From Leptodactylus fallax (Eukaryota; Chordata; Amphibia; Anura; Leptodactylidae): a DNA stretch of 64,000 bases. Below, one piece after another: positions 1 to 10,836 of this stretch. Under the pieces are notes generated by a model. That model searched no databases, was not told where the DNA came from, and saw only the letters and a list, made by a program, of their open reading frames with translations. The position numbers and the translations under genes are program-made. The first letter of the stretch is position 1, and each line of letters begins with the position of its first letter. The stretch is taken from contig CAMRHE010000167.1 of assembly GCA_947044405.1 (NCBI GenBank), forward strand, positions 2,029,001-2,093,000, given 5' to 3'.

Positions 1-382
1 TCAGTACAAGTCAGTGCTTCTCTATATATGTCCTGCATGGTCTTGAAGCTTTCTCTGAGTTTGGGAGAATGACAGTTACAGAACAGATTCTCCTCTACTT
101 GCTGTGTGCAGTGTATGTCTGTACCCACCTGCCCAGAGAGGACTGAAAAATCCAGATGTAGCATGCAAAGGGGAAACTGCAAAAAGCTGCACATTATAAG
201 CAATGTTTATCCTGAAGAGTCACCTGAAATGACAGATATGCTTTAAACAGATACCCAGAGCATATCAGTAAGAGTACATTTTACTTGTAGTGCATGCCCC
301 CAGAAAAAATGGTATGTGCACCCAGCTGCTGCGGAGAGGAAAAGTAGTACAAGAAGGGTAGATGGTAGTAGGTAGTACAAGA
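1..382. other. No feature recognised
   Basis: Ordinary AT-rich sequence. I see no repeat, RNA gene or exon. It ends at a T-rich run that is the tail of the neighbouring LINE. Confidence 0.5.
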
Positions 383-480
383 TTTTCTTTTTTTTTTTCT
401 TTTTTTTGGAGTTGGAAGGGACCTCAAGGGCCATCAAGTCCAACCCCCTGCAAAAGCAGGTTTTTCTAAATCATCCCAGC
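383..480 (-). mobile_element. CR1-type LINE, 3' end and A-rich tail
   Basis: On the minus strand this reads the last codons and 3' end typical of vertebrate CR1 elements (GGGGGTTGGACTTGATGG and CCCTTCCAACTCC are visible), followed by an A-rich tail at 383-409. It is the continuation of the reverse-transcriptase fragment at 2105-2645; the two halves were separated by insertion of a Tc1 element. The tail is A-rich rather than the short tandem octamers usual in bird CR1. Confidence 0.8.
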
Positions 481-482
481 TA

Positions 483-750
483 CAGTACAGACCAAAAGTT
501 TGGACACACCTTCTCATTCCAAGAGTTTTCTGTATTTTCATGACTATAAAAATTGTAGATTCACACTGAAGGCATCAAAACTATGAATTAACACATGTGG
601 AATTATATACTTAACAAAAAAGTGTGAAACAACTGAAAATATGTCTTATATTCTAGGTTCTTCAAAGTAGCCACCTTTTGCTTTGATTACTGCTTTGCAC
701 ACTCTTGGCATTCTCTTGATGAGCTTCAAGAGGTAGTCACCTGAAATGGT
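483..750. repeat. Left TIR of Tc1 copy A
   Basis: 268-bp inverted repeat matching 1835-2102 almost throughout. The inner part (from about 646) is also the 3' end of the transposase reading frame. Confidence 0.93.
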
Positions 751-1688
751 CTTCCAACAGTCTTGAAGGAGTTCCCAGAGATGCTTTGCACTTGTTGGCC
801 CTTTTGCCTTCACTCTGCGGTCCAGCTCACCCCAAACCATCTCAATTGGGTTCAGGTCTGGTGACTGTGGAGGCCAGGTCATCTGGCGTAGCACCCCATC
901 ACTCTCCTTCTTGGTCAAATACCCCTTACACAGTCTGGAGGTGTGTTTGGGGTCATTGTCCTGTTGAAAAATAAATTAAGCGCAAACCAGATGGAATAGC
1001 ATGCCGCTGCAAGATGCTGTGGTAACCATGCTGGTTCAGTATTCCTTCAATTTTGAATAAATCCCCAAGAGTGTCACCAGCAAAGCACCCCCACACCATC
1101 ACACCTCCTCCTCCATGCTTCACGGTGGGAACCAGGCATGTAGAGTCCATTCGTTCACCTTTTCTGCGTCGCACAAAGACCCGTTGGTTGGAACCAAAGA
1201 TCTCAAATTTGTACTCATCAGACCAAAGCCCAGATTTCCACAGGTCTAATGTCCATTCCTTGTGTTCTTTAGCCCAAACAAGTCTCTTCTGCTTGTTGCC
1301 TGTCCTTAGCAGTGGTTTCCTAGCAGCTATTTTACCATGAAGGCCTGCTGCACACAGTCTCCTCTTAACAGTTGTTGTAGAGATGTGTCTGCTGCTAGAA
1401 CTCTGTGTGGCATTGACCTGGTCTCTAATCTGAGCTGCTGTTAACCTGCGATTTCTGAGGCTGGTGACTCGGATGAACTTATCCTCCGCAGCAGAGGTGA
1501 CTCTTGGTCTTCCTTTCCTGGGGCGGTCCTCATGTGAGCCAGTTTCTTTGTAGCGCTTGATGGTTTTGGCCACTGCACTTGGGGACACTTTCAAAGTTTT
1601 CCCCAATTTTTCGGACTGACTGACCTTCATTTCTTAAAGTAATGATGGCCACTCGTTTTTCTTTACTTAGCTGCTTTTTTCTTGCCAT
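646..1688 (-). pseudogene. Tc1-like transposase, frameshifted (copy A)
   Basis: Relic of a DD34E transposase that cuts and pastes its own element. The start ATG is at 1688-1686, giving MARKKQLSKEKRV as in copy B. Visible parts in order: N-terminal helix-turn-helix (SPSAVAKTIKRYKETGS), GRPR motif, first catalytic Asp in LWSDEYKFEIFG, a GGGGVMVWGCF block, and third catalytic residue in [14 protein letters not shown]. Compared with copy B there is one extra C near 1595-1600 and a deletion of about 11 bp near 980, each shifting the frame. The coding region keeps the IRDQ codons that copy B lacks. The protein cannot be made intact. Confidence 0.93.
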
Positions 1689-1834
1689 AATACAAATTCT
1701 AACACTCCATTCAGTAGGACTATCAGCTGTGTATCCACCTGACTTCTGAACAACACAACTGATGGTCCCAACCCCATTTATAAGGCAAGAAATCCCACTT
1801 ATTAAACCTGACAGGGCACACCTGTGAAGTGAAA

Positions 1835-2102
1835 ACCATTTCAGGTGACTACCTCTTGAAGCTCATCAAGAGAATGCCAAGAGTGTGCAAAGCAGTAATC
1901 AAAGCAAAAGGTGGCTACTTTGAAGAACCTAGAATATAAGACATATTTTCAGTTGTTTCACACTTTTTTGTTAAGTATATAATTCCACATGTGTTAATTC
2001 ATAGTTTTGATGCCTTCAGTGTGAATCTACAATTTTTATAGTCATGAAAATACAGAAAACTCTTGGAATGAGAAGGTGTGTCCAAACTTTTGGTCTGTAC
2101 TG
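1835..2102. repeat. Right TIR of Tc1 copy A
   Basis: Inverted copy of 483-750. On the plus strand it also encodes a copy of the last ~34 transposase codons (from TISGDYLLKLIKRMP to FEEPRI), so this family's TIR has absorbed the end of its gene. Confidence 0.92.
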
Positions 2103-2104
2103 TA

Positions 2105-2645
2105 TATGTCTATCCAGTTTTCACTTGAAGATCTCCATCGATGAAGAGCTCACCACCTCCCGTGGCAGCCTATTCCACTCCCTCACTACCCTCACTGTCA
2201 TAAAGTTTTTCCTAATGTCTAATCTGTATCTCCTTCCCTTTAGTTTCATCCCATTACTTCTTGTACTTCCTTCCGCTAATGAGAATAGGGTAGATCCCTC
2301 TGCACTGTGACTACCTTTCAGATATTTGAAGACCGCTATTAAGTCTCCCCTTAGCCTTCTCTTCTGCAAACTAAACAATCCCAGTTCTTTTAACTTTTCC
2401 TCATAGGACATGGTTTGTAGACCTTCCACCATTTTGGTTGCTCTTCTCTGGACCTGCTCCAATAAATCGATGTCTTTCTTAAATTGAGGCGCCCAGAACT
2501 GTACACAATATTCCAGGTGGGGTCTGACCAGGGCAGAGTACAGCGGAATAATTACCTCTCTTGATCTAGATTCAATGCTTGTCTTGATACATCCCAAAAT
2601 TTTGTTAGCCTTTTTTGCAAAGATGGTAGATTCCTTCAAGGAATA
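2105..2645 (-). pseudogene. CR1-type LINE reverse transcriptase, C-terminal fragment
   Basis: An open frame of about 170 relevant codons matches the C-terminal part of CR1/L2-group ORF2: [20 protein letters not shown], then [47 protein letters not shown] and PREVV. ORF2 provides the endonuclease and reverse transcriptase for LINE copying; only the region beyond the catalytic core remains, so this is a 5'-truncated dead copy, as most LINE insertions are. A TGA replaces the expected Trp codon at about 2117-2119 just before the Tc1 insertion. Similarity fades above about 2645. The 3' end continues at 383-480 beyond the Tc1 element. Confidence 0.9.
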
Positions 2646-2766
2646 AAACACTGGTCCAAAAATGTATTGTTGGATGGCAATATTAAAAATGACTACAGCA
2701 GCTTCAAGCATGAAATGTGTTCAGACAGGTTGCCATTTATTGCCCTGCACAGCTGTATTGGCAGTC

Positions 2767-2962
2767 TCCAGGCGGAGGAAGCTGTTGCAGTGGGCGGGGA
2801 GCACGCATAGGCTAGGCATACTCAAGTAATAGGAGCGGAACTGCAGCCCCGTTCACTCCGTTGCGCTGATTTTGGGAAATTGCAGCCCTGCACCTACTAC
2901 TTGAGTATACCCAGCCTTTGTGCGCTCCCCGTCCACTGCAACAGCTTCCACCACCTGGAGGG
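2767..2962. repeat. Long hairpin (fold-back) repeat
   Basis: Imperfect inverted repeat with arms of about 80 bp (2767-2847 and 2880-2962) around a short loop. Shared blocks include GAAGCTGTTGCAGTG and TACTCAAGTA with their reverse complements. It is probably a non-autonomous DNA element; no target duplication could be fixed. Confidence 0.75.
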
Positions 2963-3044
2963 ACCCCAAGGATCACATATTTACAACTTATCTTGTGGAT
3001 GGGTCAACAGTATGAAAACTCCATTTGTGCTGGAAAATCGTCAA

Positions 3045-3192
3045 GGCCGGGGCCCCACATGGTGTAAACTGCAGCGTTTTGCAGTCTAGCGAATCCCAAA
3101 AATATGCGCAGCGGAGACCTCTGCGGACTTTCTGTTAAAAGCGATGCAGGAAAAACCGTGATACGTTGCCACTACGTGGGGCCTTAGCCTTA
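3045..3192. mobile_element. MITE of the GGGGCCCCAC family
   Basis: Starts GGCCGGGGCCCCACATGGTG and ends CTACGTGGGGCCTTAGCCTT, which are inverted relatives. The interior carries GCGGAGACCTCTGCGGAC. The same family recurs at 4800-5115, 38895-39196, 48229-48415 and 59420-59640. Confidence 0.7.
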
Positions 3193-4240
3193 AGAACCTT
3201 GCTGGTAAAATAGGTTTGGACCCATTTTGGTTCCAAGCATGTAATCTTAACCACTTCTAAGAGGTTGGTAAATAGAAAAAAAAAGTTGTTTTTGTGTGTG
3301 ACTTGCCCACCTTCTGAGACATGTTGGGGACATGTGGGTACTTTGTGCTGACCATGACTAATGTGTAGGTAGCAGGCAAAACAGCGGAAGACACTGATAC
3401 GTCGAGTCTATTCTCCAAGCCACATTTCTGGAGGTAAAGTTTCATGTTTTGCCTTCTGACTGTGTCTATGACTGCGGCCCAAACACTCCCAGATCAGGAG
3501 ACACAGACAAGGAGTCCTCAGGACGCAAACAACCGTAACACTGCAGAAACCAACAAAGGAACAAAAGCTTTAAAAACCAGGAGCATTCATGCTCCAGCGA
3601 ATGTCAAAGCTTTCCCTAACCAGAGCCACAGACATTGGGCAGAGCTCTGCTTAGGATGGGATTACCATTCACTCTCCTGGAGAGAACTTCCTTTCCGTTT
3701 CAGTGGATGGCTAAATATGAAAGGATGGGAAGGATAAGTGCAGGCTAATGTAAGAGAACTTATCCAAGGAAGGAGCCACTGGGGATGTCAAGGAGCCTCA
3801 CAATGTACTACTAAAGTCCACACCTAAGACTCGCAGGTTGCAGGATCTATAATATAAAACTGTCCATATGCAACATATTTGCTGGATAAAAGTTATTTGG
3901 TTCATACTTGTGATCAGCACATTTTGTGGCCCTGATGCTCGATCTGTTGCTTTATACAGTACAGAGGGAATGGGAAGAGGCTAGTCCAGATTTGCTGAGG
4001 GTTTGGATTGAAAGGGGATAGTTGGCTCACCTCTGATCTACATGCCTCCCATGTTTAGTAAAATGCCAGCAGATCCCACAGAAAACCAAGGCTGCAGGAA
4101 TCTAATGTGGAAAAAATAATGAAATAGAAAAGATAGGTGTTTTTGAACTAATTTAAAGAGAAACCCGTCAAGCTTCCAGGTACCTCTAGTTTAGTGGATA
4201 CTTGTATTCCCCATAATTTAAAGAAGACCTTCAGGGGAAA
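3193..4240. other. No feature recognised
   Basis: Unassigned sequence of ordinary composition. Short open frames (about 97 codons at most) show no known domain. Confidence 0.45.
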
Positions 4241-4570
4241 CATAACTTTCTATGTCTGCACTAGAGAAGTTACGGTTCAGGTCACTGATTCTTTTTGGGC
4301 TGGATAGTATTGGAAGGGAATTATTATACTCGGGGTCTCTTCAGACTGCAGAGTGTAATAGGTGGAAACAGTCCAAGTGGGCCCCCAACTTAGGTAAACC
4401 AATATTATCAGTATACGGTGACCGTATAGTGGTATATATCGGCTCTACACAGGGCTCTGCAGACGATTTAGGTGAATACAGGGCAGTAACATTTAGTGAC
4501 TTACAGGTAACGTCTCTGACTAATCTTTCACATTCCCCGTCTCTTTCATCTGGACCGCCATGACCAACTC
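4241..4570. other. Unassigned stretch with a short open frame
   Basis: A 103-codon frame is open on the plus strand at 4252-4563. I do not recognise the product, and there is no splice or domain support. It may belong to a dispersed repeat, because it leads directly into the repeat complex that follows. Confidence 0.3.
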
Positions 4571-4799
4571 TTTCAGTCTCTGTAAAGTTTACAACACAGA
4601 CATCTTTGGCTCCTTACTTTTCCAGGCACCCACATTGTCCTTAACTGCACACCCATCCTGCTGCTACCCCAATTATAAAATATAGAATATAACCCCCCAT
4701 AATGAATAATACCCCCCAAGTGCATCTTTAAATTAATAACTTCCATGTTTACCCCCTTTAAATAGTGCCCCATATTAATAATGCCCCGGGTGTTTCCTA

Positions 4800-5115
4800 A
4801 TTAAAAAGTAAAAAAAATTAGTGGGGTTCCAATACCTGGGACCCCCAGGATCAGCTGTTTCCACACATTGAAGAAAAATGCATGCAGCGGGCACACTGCG
4901 ATTTCCAAAACTGTTGTGGTTTTGGAAATCAGAGCATGTCAATTATATCTACGGTAATACTGGTGGTTTCCCTATAGGTATAATGGAAGCAGAAAGTCCT
5001 TAGAGGAAACCTCTGCGGACCTCCTGTGGAAAGCGCCGCGGGGAAAAACCATGATGGGTTACCGCAGTTTTTCCTGCAGCGCTTTTTTGCTGAGGCCCAC
5101 TACATGGGCTGTAGT
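4800..5115. mobile_element. MITE of the GGGGCCCCAC family (second copy)
   Basis: Contains GATTTCCAAAACTGTTGTGG facing GTGGTTTTGGAAATC, and CTCTGCGGACCTCCTGTGG. The same blocks occur in the copy at 38895-39196, including the phrase ACCTATAAGGAAACCACCAG in reverse. Ends are eroded. Confidence 0.65.
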
Positions 5116-5322
5116 CTTAATAAAGCCAAAGTGCCACCTTAATTAAATTAATTGTCCCTTATATTTTGCCCCTGATTCCCCCTGACATAAATACTGCACC
5201 CTAATGACCCCTTATATAAGTGATGCCCCTTATATAAATAACCTCACCCCTTGTATTTATAATGCCCCCTAATAGCCCTTATATAAATGACCCCCAATAT
5301 GTTCATAATGCCCCCTTATTTA

Positions 5323-5696
5323 CAGTTACATCTTAATAAATTAGAATATCTTTGAAACGTTTATTTCTTTCAGTAACTAAATTAAAAAAGTGACCTCCTA
5401 TATTTTCTAGATTCTTTACACACAGAGTCTTCTATTTCAAGTGTTTTATTTCTGTAAATGTTGATTATGGATTACAGGTAATGAAAACCCAAATCTAAGA
5501 AAATTAGAATATTGTAAAAAGGTTCAGTATTGTAAATTCAGTGTCACCTGCCAAGGTTTCCTAAGCCTTTAAATGGTCCCTCAGTCTGGTTCAGTAGGAC
5601 ACACAATCATGGAAGACGCTGATTATGGATTGTATTACTGAATTATTGAAATGAATGAACATGTCAAAGATATTCTAATTTATTGAGATGCACCTG
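5323..5696. mobile_element. 374-bp Tc1/mariner-type MITE, copy 1
   Basis: Non-autonomous element. TIRs carry AATAAATTAGAATATC and its reverse complement, and it is flanked by TA at 5321-5322 and 5697-5698. There is no transposase. A second copy of exactly the same length and high identity lies at 28439-28812. Confidence 0.92.
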
Positions 5697-5806
5697 TAAA
5701 TGACCCACCCATCGTCCTAATGACCCCTAATAAATCCTCCCTTATAGTTATAATTTCCCTTCCCCTTATACTATTAAATTACACACAACTGCGCTAAAAA
5801 AAAAAA

Positions 5807-5950
5807 GTTGCTTATACTCACCTACCTGCGATCCTTTGAATGGAGCCACCGCCTCCTCCCTGTCCATGCACAGGACTTCTGCGTCTCAGCACAGGAGGCG
5901 CGATGCTGTGACGTCATCGCGCCCGCCTGTGCCGAGAAGCAGACATCTGT
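5807..5950 (+). repeat. CpG-rich dispersed repeat with CRE octamer, copy 1
   Basis: Begins ACTCACCTACCTGCGATCC and contains GGAGCCACCGCCTCCTC, TCTCAGC and TGACGTCATCGCGC. It matches 12590-12722 in reverse orientation. Downstream (6061-6160) a GC-rich segment ending GCTAGCTAAGCCACTGA looks like the terminus of a larger composite repeat. Confidence 0.65.
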
Positions 5951-6843
5951 CTGTGGTCTCGGTGTCTTGTAAACCGCAGATTTGCGGTTTACAACACAGT
6001 TAAGTTGCAGGATGTGTTTCTGCAGACACCGATCTAATTAAAAGTAAAGCATGTTTCAATGGCGGCCCCAGGGTGGGCCCCACAGAGTCAGTGGGCCCGG
6101 GGCAGACGCCCCTTCTGCCCCCCCCCCCTCCCTGCTAGCTAAGCCACTGATCACACTGTTCCCCCGCAACTGCATCCTTTAAGGACAACCACTTCAGGAA
6201 AGCCTATGGTCTAAAATGACCCATCTGCTATTACGATACAGCTTCTACCCTCACCTACTATCTCCATTTCCATTGTAGGTCCTAATGGGTGGAGTCCTCT
6301 TTCCCTCTGTTCCAGTTGGTTACTACGTCAGGTTTTTTTTTTTCTGTTTTTGTATTATGTATGTAAACTGAAAATAAATAATAATAATAATAATTCTGCC
6401 CTTTTATGCATTCTGTACTGTTCTGCCTCCTCTCTGCTTCTAAGGGGATACCACATTGATTATTAGATTTCCCTTGCTTTCTCTTTGTCTTTGCCTTGCT
6501 ATTAGTTTCATGATGCCTCAGCACAACATTTTACCAATAGCTAGAGACACTACCATCTCTGCCTGTTGGGATGGCCCTATTATAATCCTCTCCAAATAAA
6601 GCAAAGAGACCATAAGAATGCAGTCAAGGAGTCTGAAAAATCTCCTCCATTATCACTGTGTGAGAGGAGCCTGTCTAGTCATCTGCAAGAACTCGTAATA
6701 AGAGTTTCCGTCTTCCCCTGTGAATATCTTGTATGTACAGTCCATGGACCTGCTGAACCCTCTTCTAGGTGACACATAGCTCTCCCCATACAGTCTGGTA
6801 CTGGATAATGTCAGAATGTATAGAGACATACCTCCCACAGATA
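5951..6843. other. Mostly unassigned
   Basis: Holds the GC-rich repeat end at 6061-6160, a short (AAT)n run at 6371-6392, and otherwise unassigned sequence. Confidence 0.4.
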
Positions 6844-6957
6844 CCTCTCATAGATTGTAAGCTCTTGTGAGCAAGTCCTCACTTCCATTGTGTGAATTAA
6901 TTTATTACACTGCAATATGTTGGCGCTGTATAAATGAAATGTATTATTATATTAACT
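6844..6957 (+). mobile_element. LINE L2-like or derived SINE 3' end
   Basis: ATTGTAAGCTCTTGTGAGCA followed by TTGGCGCTGTATAAATGA and an ATT-rich tail is the pattern of L2-group LINE 3' ends and the SINEs that share them. Only the tail is present. Confidence 0.6.
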
Positions 6958-7580
6958 GCAACCACTCAGCTCTCAATTTATGTGTACATTTTTAGGAGGA
7001 ATAACAGAGGAACGGCACAGCATAGACTTCTAAGACACAATGCACAATGAGTTTTTATATTGTTTGAAATGAACATTTATTTAGTGTATTCTACTTATTG
7101 TAGTATATTATTTTTACATTACTAGGACTTTGTATTGATAAGCAGCAGTTGTGAGCCATGGAAGGTGTATGACAGCGAGTCATCACCCGTCTCATTAATT
7201 AAATATACATAGAAAAATGTACAATCAGTCTATAGTCATGGCTACAGAGGGGGCGGCCAGGTGTGCCTAATATAAGAGTAATTATGTGGACCTGGGTCTG
7301 TATGGCAGCTGCGCCCTCTTCACCTGTGCAGGTCTTATATACACTGGTTAATTACAGAGGTACACCTGGCCTGGGTCACTATGGATCACATAATAGCTTG
7401 TTCTTTACTGGATATCCTGAAAATGTAGAAACTTATGAAGCGGCAGAAGGGTTTGTAGCTCGGACGACTTTGTATGGGCAAAATTAATGACATTCAATGG
7501 CCATTTAGGAAAAAGGTCATGCTTGGTACTTTTAGCAAACTAATGTACTACACATAAAGAGATTATACCATGGAAAGTAT
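6958..7580. other. No feature recognised
   Basis: Unassigned, AT-rich. Confidence 0.45.
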
Positions 7581-7890
7581 TTATCCTTTATCCATAGAGA
7601 CCCCTACTGTCCCTGAGAATGGGGAATCCTTTCCCTCTGCTGCACATTCAGCCTGGCCACAGTCAGGAGGATATAGGCATGACTGGTGGTGGACGGCTGT
7701 GCTAGTCTTTGGCTTTTTCGGGCTCTCCCATTGAAGTGAATGGGAGCAGCGTCCACCACCAATCATACCTCTGCCTGACTCAATGTGCAGTGGAGGGCAT
7801 GGATCACCCCCAGTTTTTGGAATCGGTGGGGGCCTCATCGGTCTGACCCCTATTATCAGGTATTTAACCTCGATCCTATGGATAGAGGCA
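7581..7890. repeat. Palindromic repeat related to the TTAA MITE group
   Basis: Outer phrases TTTATCCATAGAGACCCC and CTATGGATAGAGG form an inverted pair. Inner phrases GGTGGTGGACG and CGTCCACCACC pair around CCCATTGAAGTGAATGGG. Probably an eroded DNA transposon directly abutting the next element. Confidence 0.55.
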
Positions 7891-7913
7891 AATACGTTTG
7901 GGGCATAACCTCT

Positions 7914-8288
7914 TTGAAGGGGACCTTTTTCCATCTCCACCAACAGCACCTTCAAGTGGTGCTTCTCTAATGATTCCGGCACAATTGGAATTTTTTTCTC
8001 TAGCCCCCTCCATTCCTGAGAAATCGATCTTAGTATCAGTACCTAAAATGCTAATTAAGTTGTCTACTGTCAAGTGGATGGTCAGAGGCTGGAGCAGGTA
8101 GCCTGGGTCTGCCCACCTGACAACAGACTCCATAATTAGCATTTTAGGTACTGAAACTAAGAACACCAATTGCTCGGGAATGGAGGGAACTAGAGAAAAA
8201 AAAATCCAACTACATTGGAATCAGTGGAGTTGCACCAATTTTAGGATGCAAAGTGTTGAAGTTGATGGAGGTGGTGGTAAAAGCCCCA
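7914..8288. mobile_element. Fold-back MITE, AGGGGACC family copy 1
   Basis: Starts AAGGGGACCTTTTTCC and ends GGAGGTGGTGGTAAAAGCCCC. Inner arms AGTACCTAAAATGCTAATTA and TAATTAGCATTTTAGGTACT are inverted copies. The same layout is seen at 49861-50202, where flanking TTAA is preserved. Confidence 0.8.
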
Positions 8289-9365
8289 TTCTTCTAATCC
8301 TGGGCAACTCCTTTAATATTTTAGGTCCATACTCCTAATAGCCAAAATGGTGCAAAAGTTGTTCCATTTGGCTACTAGTAGTGTTGAAGGACTACACCAT
8401 CACTGTACAATTCATATGTGATGGTTTTGCATTTAGACATCCGCTGTCTATTTGTCCTTTTGGCCAGACCCCAGAGCTGCTGCTTCTCTAGAGGATTCAC
8501 TGTGGCCATGTTTTACATTTACTGGAATAGGCAGTGTGTTTTTGCAAATCTTTTGACCTGAAATAATACTACCAGAAAATCAACAGCAACGCCCCATTGA
8601 CTTTCGAGAAACGAAAAGACCTTTAGCAAGATCCATAAGCCGTATTCAAGATGTAATGAGGGATTACTGGGTGGTTGCACACTTTACTAAACGCAGACAA
8701 GTCTCATAGATGACTCACGAGACCCGAGACCCCGTTATAATCAGACAATAAGTTTACCGCAGCTGAGACAAATCCACACGTCCTGGAAGTTTCCATTTGG
8801 TAAAGTCCGTGGTTACAGAAGATCTCTCCCGCCTTACAAGCCTCGGGACTGGTGCCTGTCTGCTAAGTTTAGGTATTTTGTGGCAGCCAAGCAGACTTGT
8901 TGCGCCAACCTGGAAGCCAAGTCACATATGTCATTGACGTTGATTTATTGGCCATCTTGTAGAGGATCAGCCGGGGAATGAGGTTATGTGACTTACTGTG
9001 ATTACAGGGAATCGTTTCTACTTTCTTCCTTCAGTATATTGTAGACTTAGATAGAGCTGGCAGCAGATGCATCACGTTATTGCCCTGAAAATGTGAAAAA
9101 TAATGTTGGGTAATGGCAAGGATTTACAATTCTTGGAAGGGGTTCCTCAGATGCCCATGTCTCGAAGATGTTCTGCACCTCTTGTAATGTGTGTGCTATA
9201 GATAGTTTGCTTTGTATGAGGGTTTATGCCAAAATTCTTTTCATCTTCAATCGGGAGTGGGACACATAGAGAATTCAGAATGCACGCTGTCGCCCTCAGT
9301 CCCTGAAGTTTGGCATGGTAGCTGATGGATGATCAACTTCTCCTCTAGTCCCTACCACTGTTAGA
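8289..9365. other. No feature recognised
   Basis: Unassigned and largely free of visible repeats. The part at 8600-8960 has balanced composition and might be conserved non-coding DNA, which one sequence cannot show. Confidence 0.4.
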
Positions 9366-10834
9366 TCTAGAAAATCACATTGTCTGATTTTTTAAGAATT
9401 TATTTGCAAATTATGGTGGAAAATAAGTATTTACAAACAAGCAAGATTTCTGACTCTCAGAGACCTGTAACTTCTTCTTTAAGAGGCTCCTCTGTCCTCC
9501 ACTCATTACCTGTAGTAATGGCTCCTGTTTGACATTGTTATCAGTATAAAAGACACCTGTCCACAACCTCAAACAGTCACACTCCAAACTCCACTATGGT
9601 GAAGACCAAAGAGCTGTGGAAGGACACCAGAAACAAAATTGTAGACCTGCACCAGGCTGGGAAGACTGAATCTGCAATAGGCAAGCAGCTTGGTGTGAAG
9701 AAATCACCTGTGGGAGCAATAATTAGAAAATGGAAGACATACAAGACCACTGATAATCTCCCTCGATCAGGGGCTCCACGCAAGATCTCACCCCGTGGGG
9801 TCAAAATAATCACAAGAACGGTGAGCAAAAATCCCAGAACCACACGGGGGGGACCTAGTGAATGACCTGCAGAAAGCTGGGACTAACGTAACAAAGTTTA
9901 CCGTCAGTAACACACTACGCGGCCAGGGACTCAGATCCTGCAGTGCCAGACGTGTCCCCCTGCTTAAGCCAGTACATATCCCGGCCCGTCTGAAGTTTGC
10001 TAGAGAGCATTTGGACGTTCCAGAAGAGTATTGGGAGAATGTCATATGGTCAGATGAAACCAAAGTAGAACTGTTTGGTAGAAACACAACTCGTCATGTT
10101 TGGAGGAGAGTGAATGCTGAGTTGCATCCAAAGAACACCATACCTACTGTGAAGCATGGGGGGGCAACATCATGCTTTGGGGCTGTTTCTCTGCAAAGGG
10201 ACCAGGACGACTGATCCGAGTACATGAAAGAATGAATGGGGCCATGTATCGTGAGATTTTGAGTGCAAACCTCCTTCCATCAGCAAGGGCATTGAAGATG
10301 AAACGTGGCTGGGTCTTTCAGCATGACAATGATCCCAAGCACACCGCCAGGGCAACGAAGGAGCGGCTTCGTAAGAAGCATTTCAAAGTCCTGGAGTGGC
10401 CTAGCCAGTCTCCAGATCTCAACCCCATAGAAAACCTTTGGAGGGAGTTGAAAGTCCGTGTTGCCCAGCGACAGCCCCAAAACATCCCTGCTCTAGAGGA
10501 GATCTGCATGGAGGAATGGGCCAACATACCAGCAACAGTGTGTGCCAACCTAGTGAAGACTTACAGAAAATGTTTGACCTCAGTCATTGCCAACAAAGGA
10601 TATATAACAAAGTATTGAGATGAACTTTTGTTATTGACCAAATACTTATTTTCCACCATAATTTGCAAATAAATTCTTTAAAAATCAGACAATGTGATTT
10701 TCTGGATTTGTTTTCTCATTTTGTCTCTCATAGTTGAGGTCTACCTATGATGACAATTACAGGCCGGCCTCATCTTTTTAAGTGGGAGAACTTGCATAAT
10801 TGGTGGCTGACTAAATACTTTTTTTTCCCCACTG
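9366..10834 (+). mobile_element. Tc1-like transposon, lineage 2 copy C, left-truncated
   Basis: The right end is the TIR terminus CCCCACTG followed by TA at 10835-10836. The left TIR starts only at its inner part (ATCACATTGTCTGATTTTTT), so about 135 bp of the outer left end is missing compared with the copy at 45123-46723. A few bases after AAATAAGTATTT are also lost. It could not be mobilised without both ends. Confidence 0.92.
9596..10618 (+). pseudogene. Tc1-like transposase, two frameshifts (copy C)
   Basis: Same protein family and full extent as the intact copy at 45336-46358. It starts [14 protein letters not shown] and ends [10 protein letters not shown]. Helix-turn-helix ([18 protein letters not shown]), GRPR-like linker, [13 protein letters not shown] with the first Asp, HDNDPKHTA with the second Asp, and [14 protein letters not shown] with the Glu are all visible. 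A run of seven Gs at 9846-9852 is one base longer than in the intact copy, and the G run at 10159-10165 is one base shorter (seven versus eight), so the middle third is out of frame. Both lesions are in homopolymers, so a sequencing or assembly error is a possible alternative to real mutation. Confidence 0.93.
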
Positions 10835-10836
10835 TA

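Larger units (their letters stand above)
483..2102 (-). mobile_element. Tc1-like transposon, lineage 1 copy A (1620 bp)
   Basis: Complete Tc1-like DNA transposon. Ends are CAGTACAGACC and its reverse complement, flanked by TA at 481-482 and 2103-2104, the target duplication of the Tc1/mariner superfamily. TIRs are 268 bp each. A degraded transposase lies inside on the minus strand. It sits inside a CR1 LINE, whose sequence resumes on either side, so it is younger than the LINE. A second copy of the lineage lies at 16857-18473. Confidence 0.96.
4660..5800. repeat. Degenerate AT-rich tandem repeat, interrupted by two MITEs
   Basis: Repeated phrases of about 20-25 bp such as TAATGCCCC and CCCCTTATATAAATGA occur at 4670-4795, 5140-5320 and 5699-5790. 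They look like one degenerate minisatellite broken by the MITEs at 4800-5115 and 5323-5696. Confidence 0.6.

Noticed and set aside
2044..2310. 88-codon plus-strand frame
   Set aside because: Antisense to the CR1 fragment and the Tc1 TIR.
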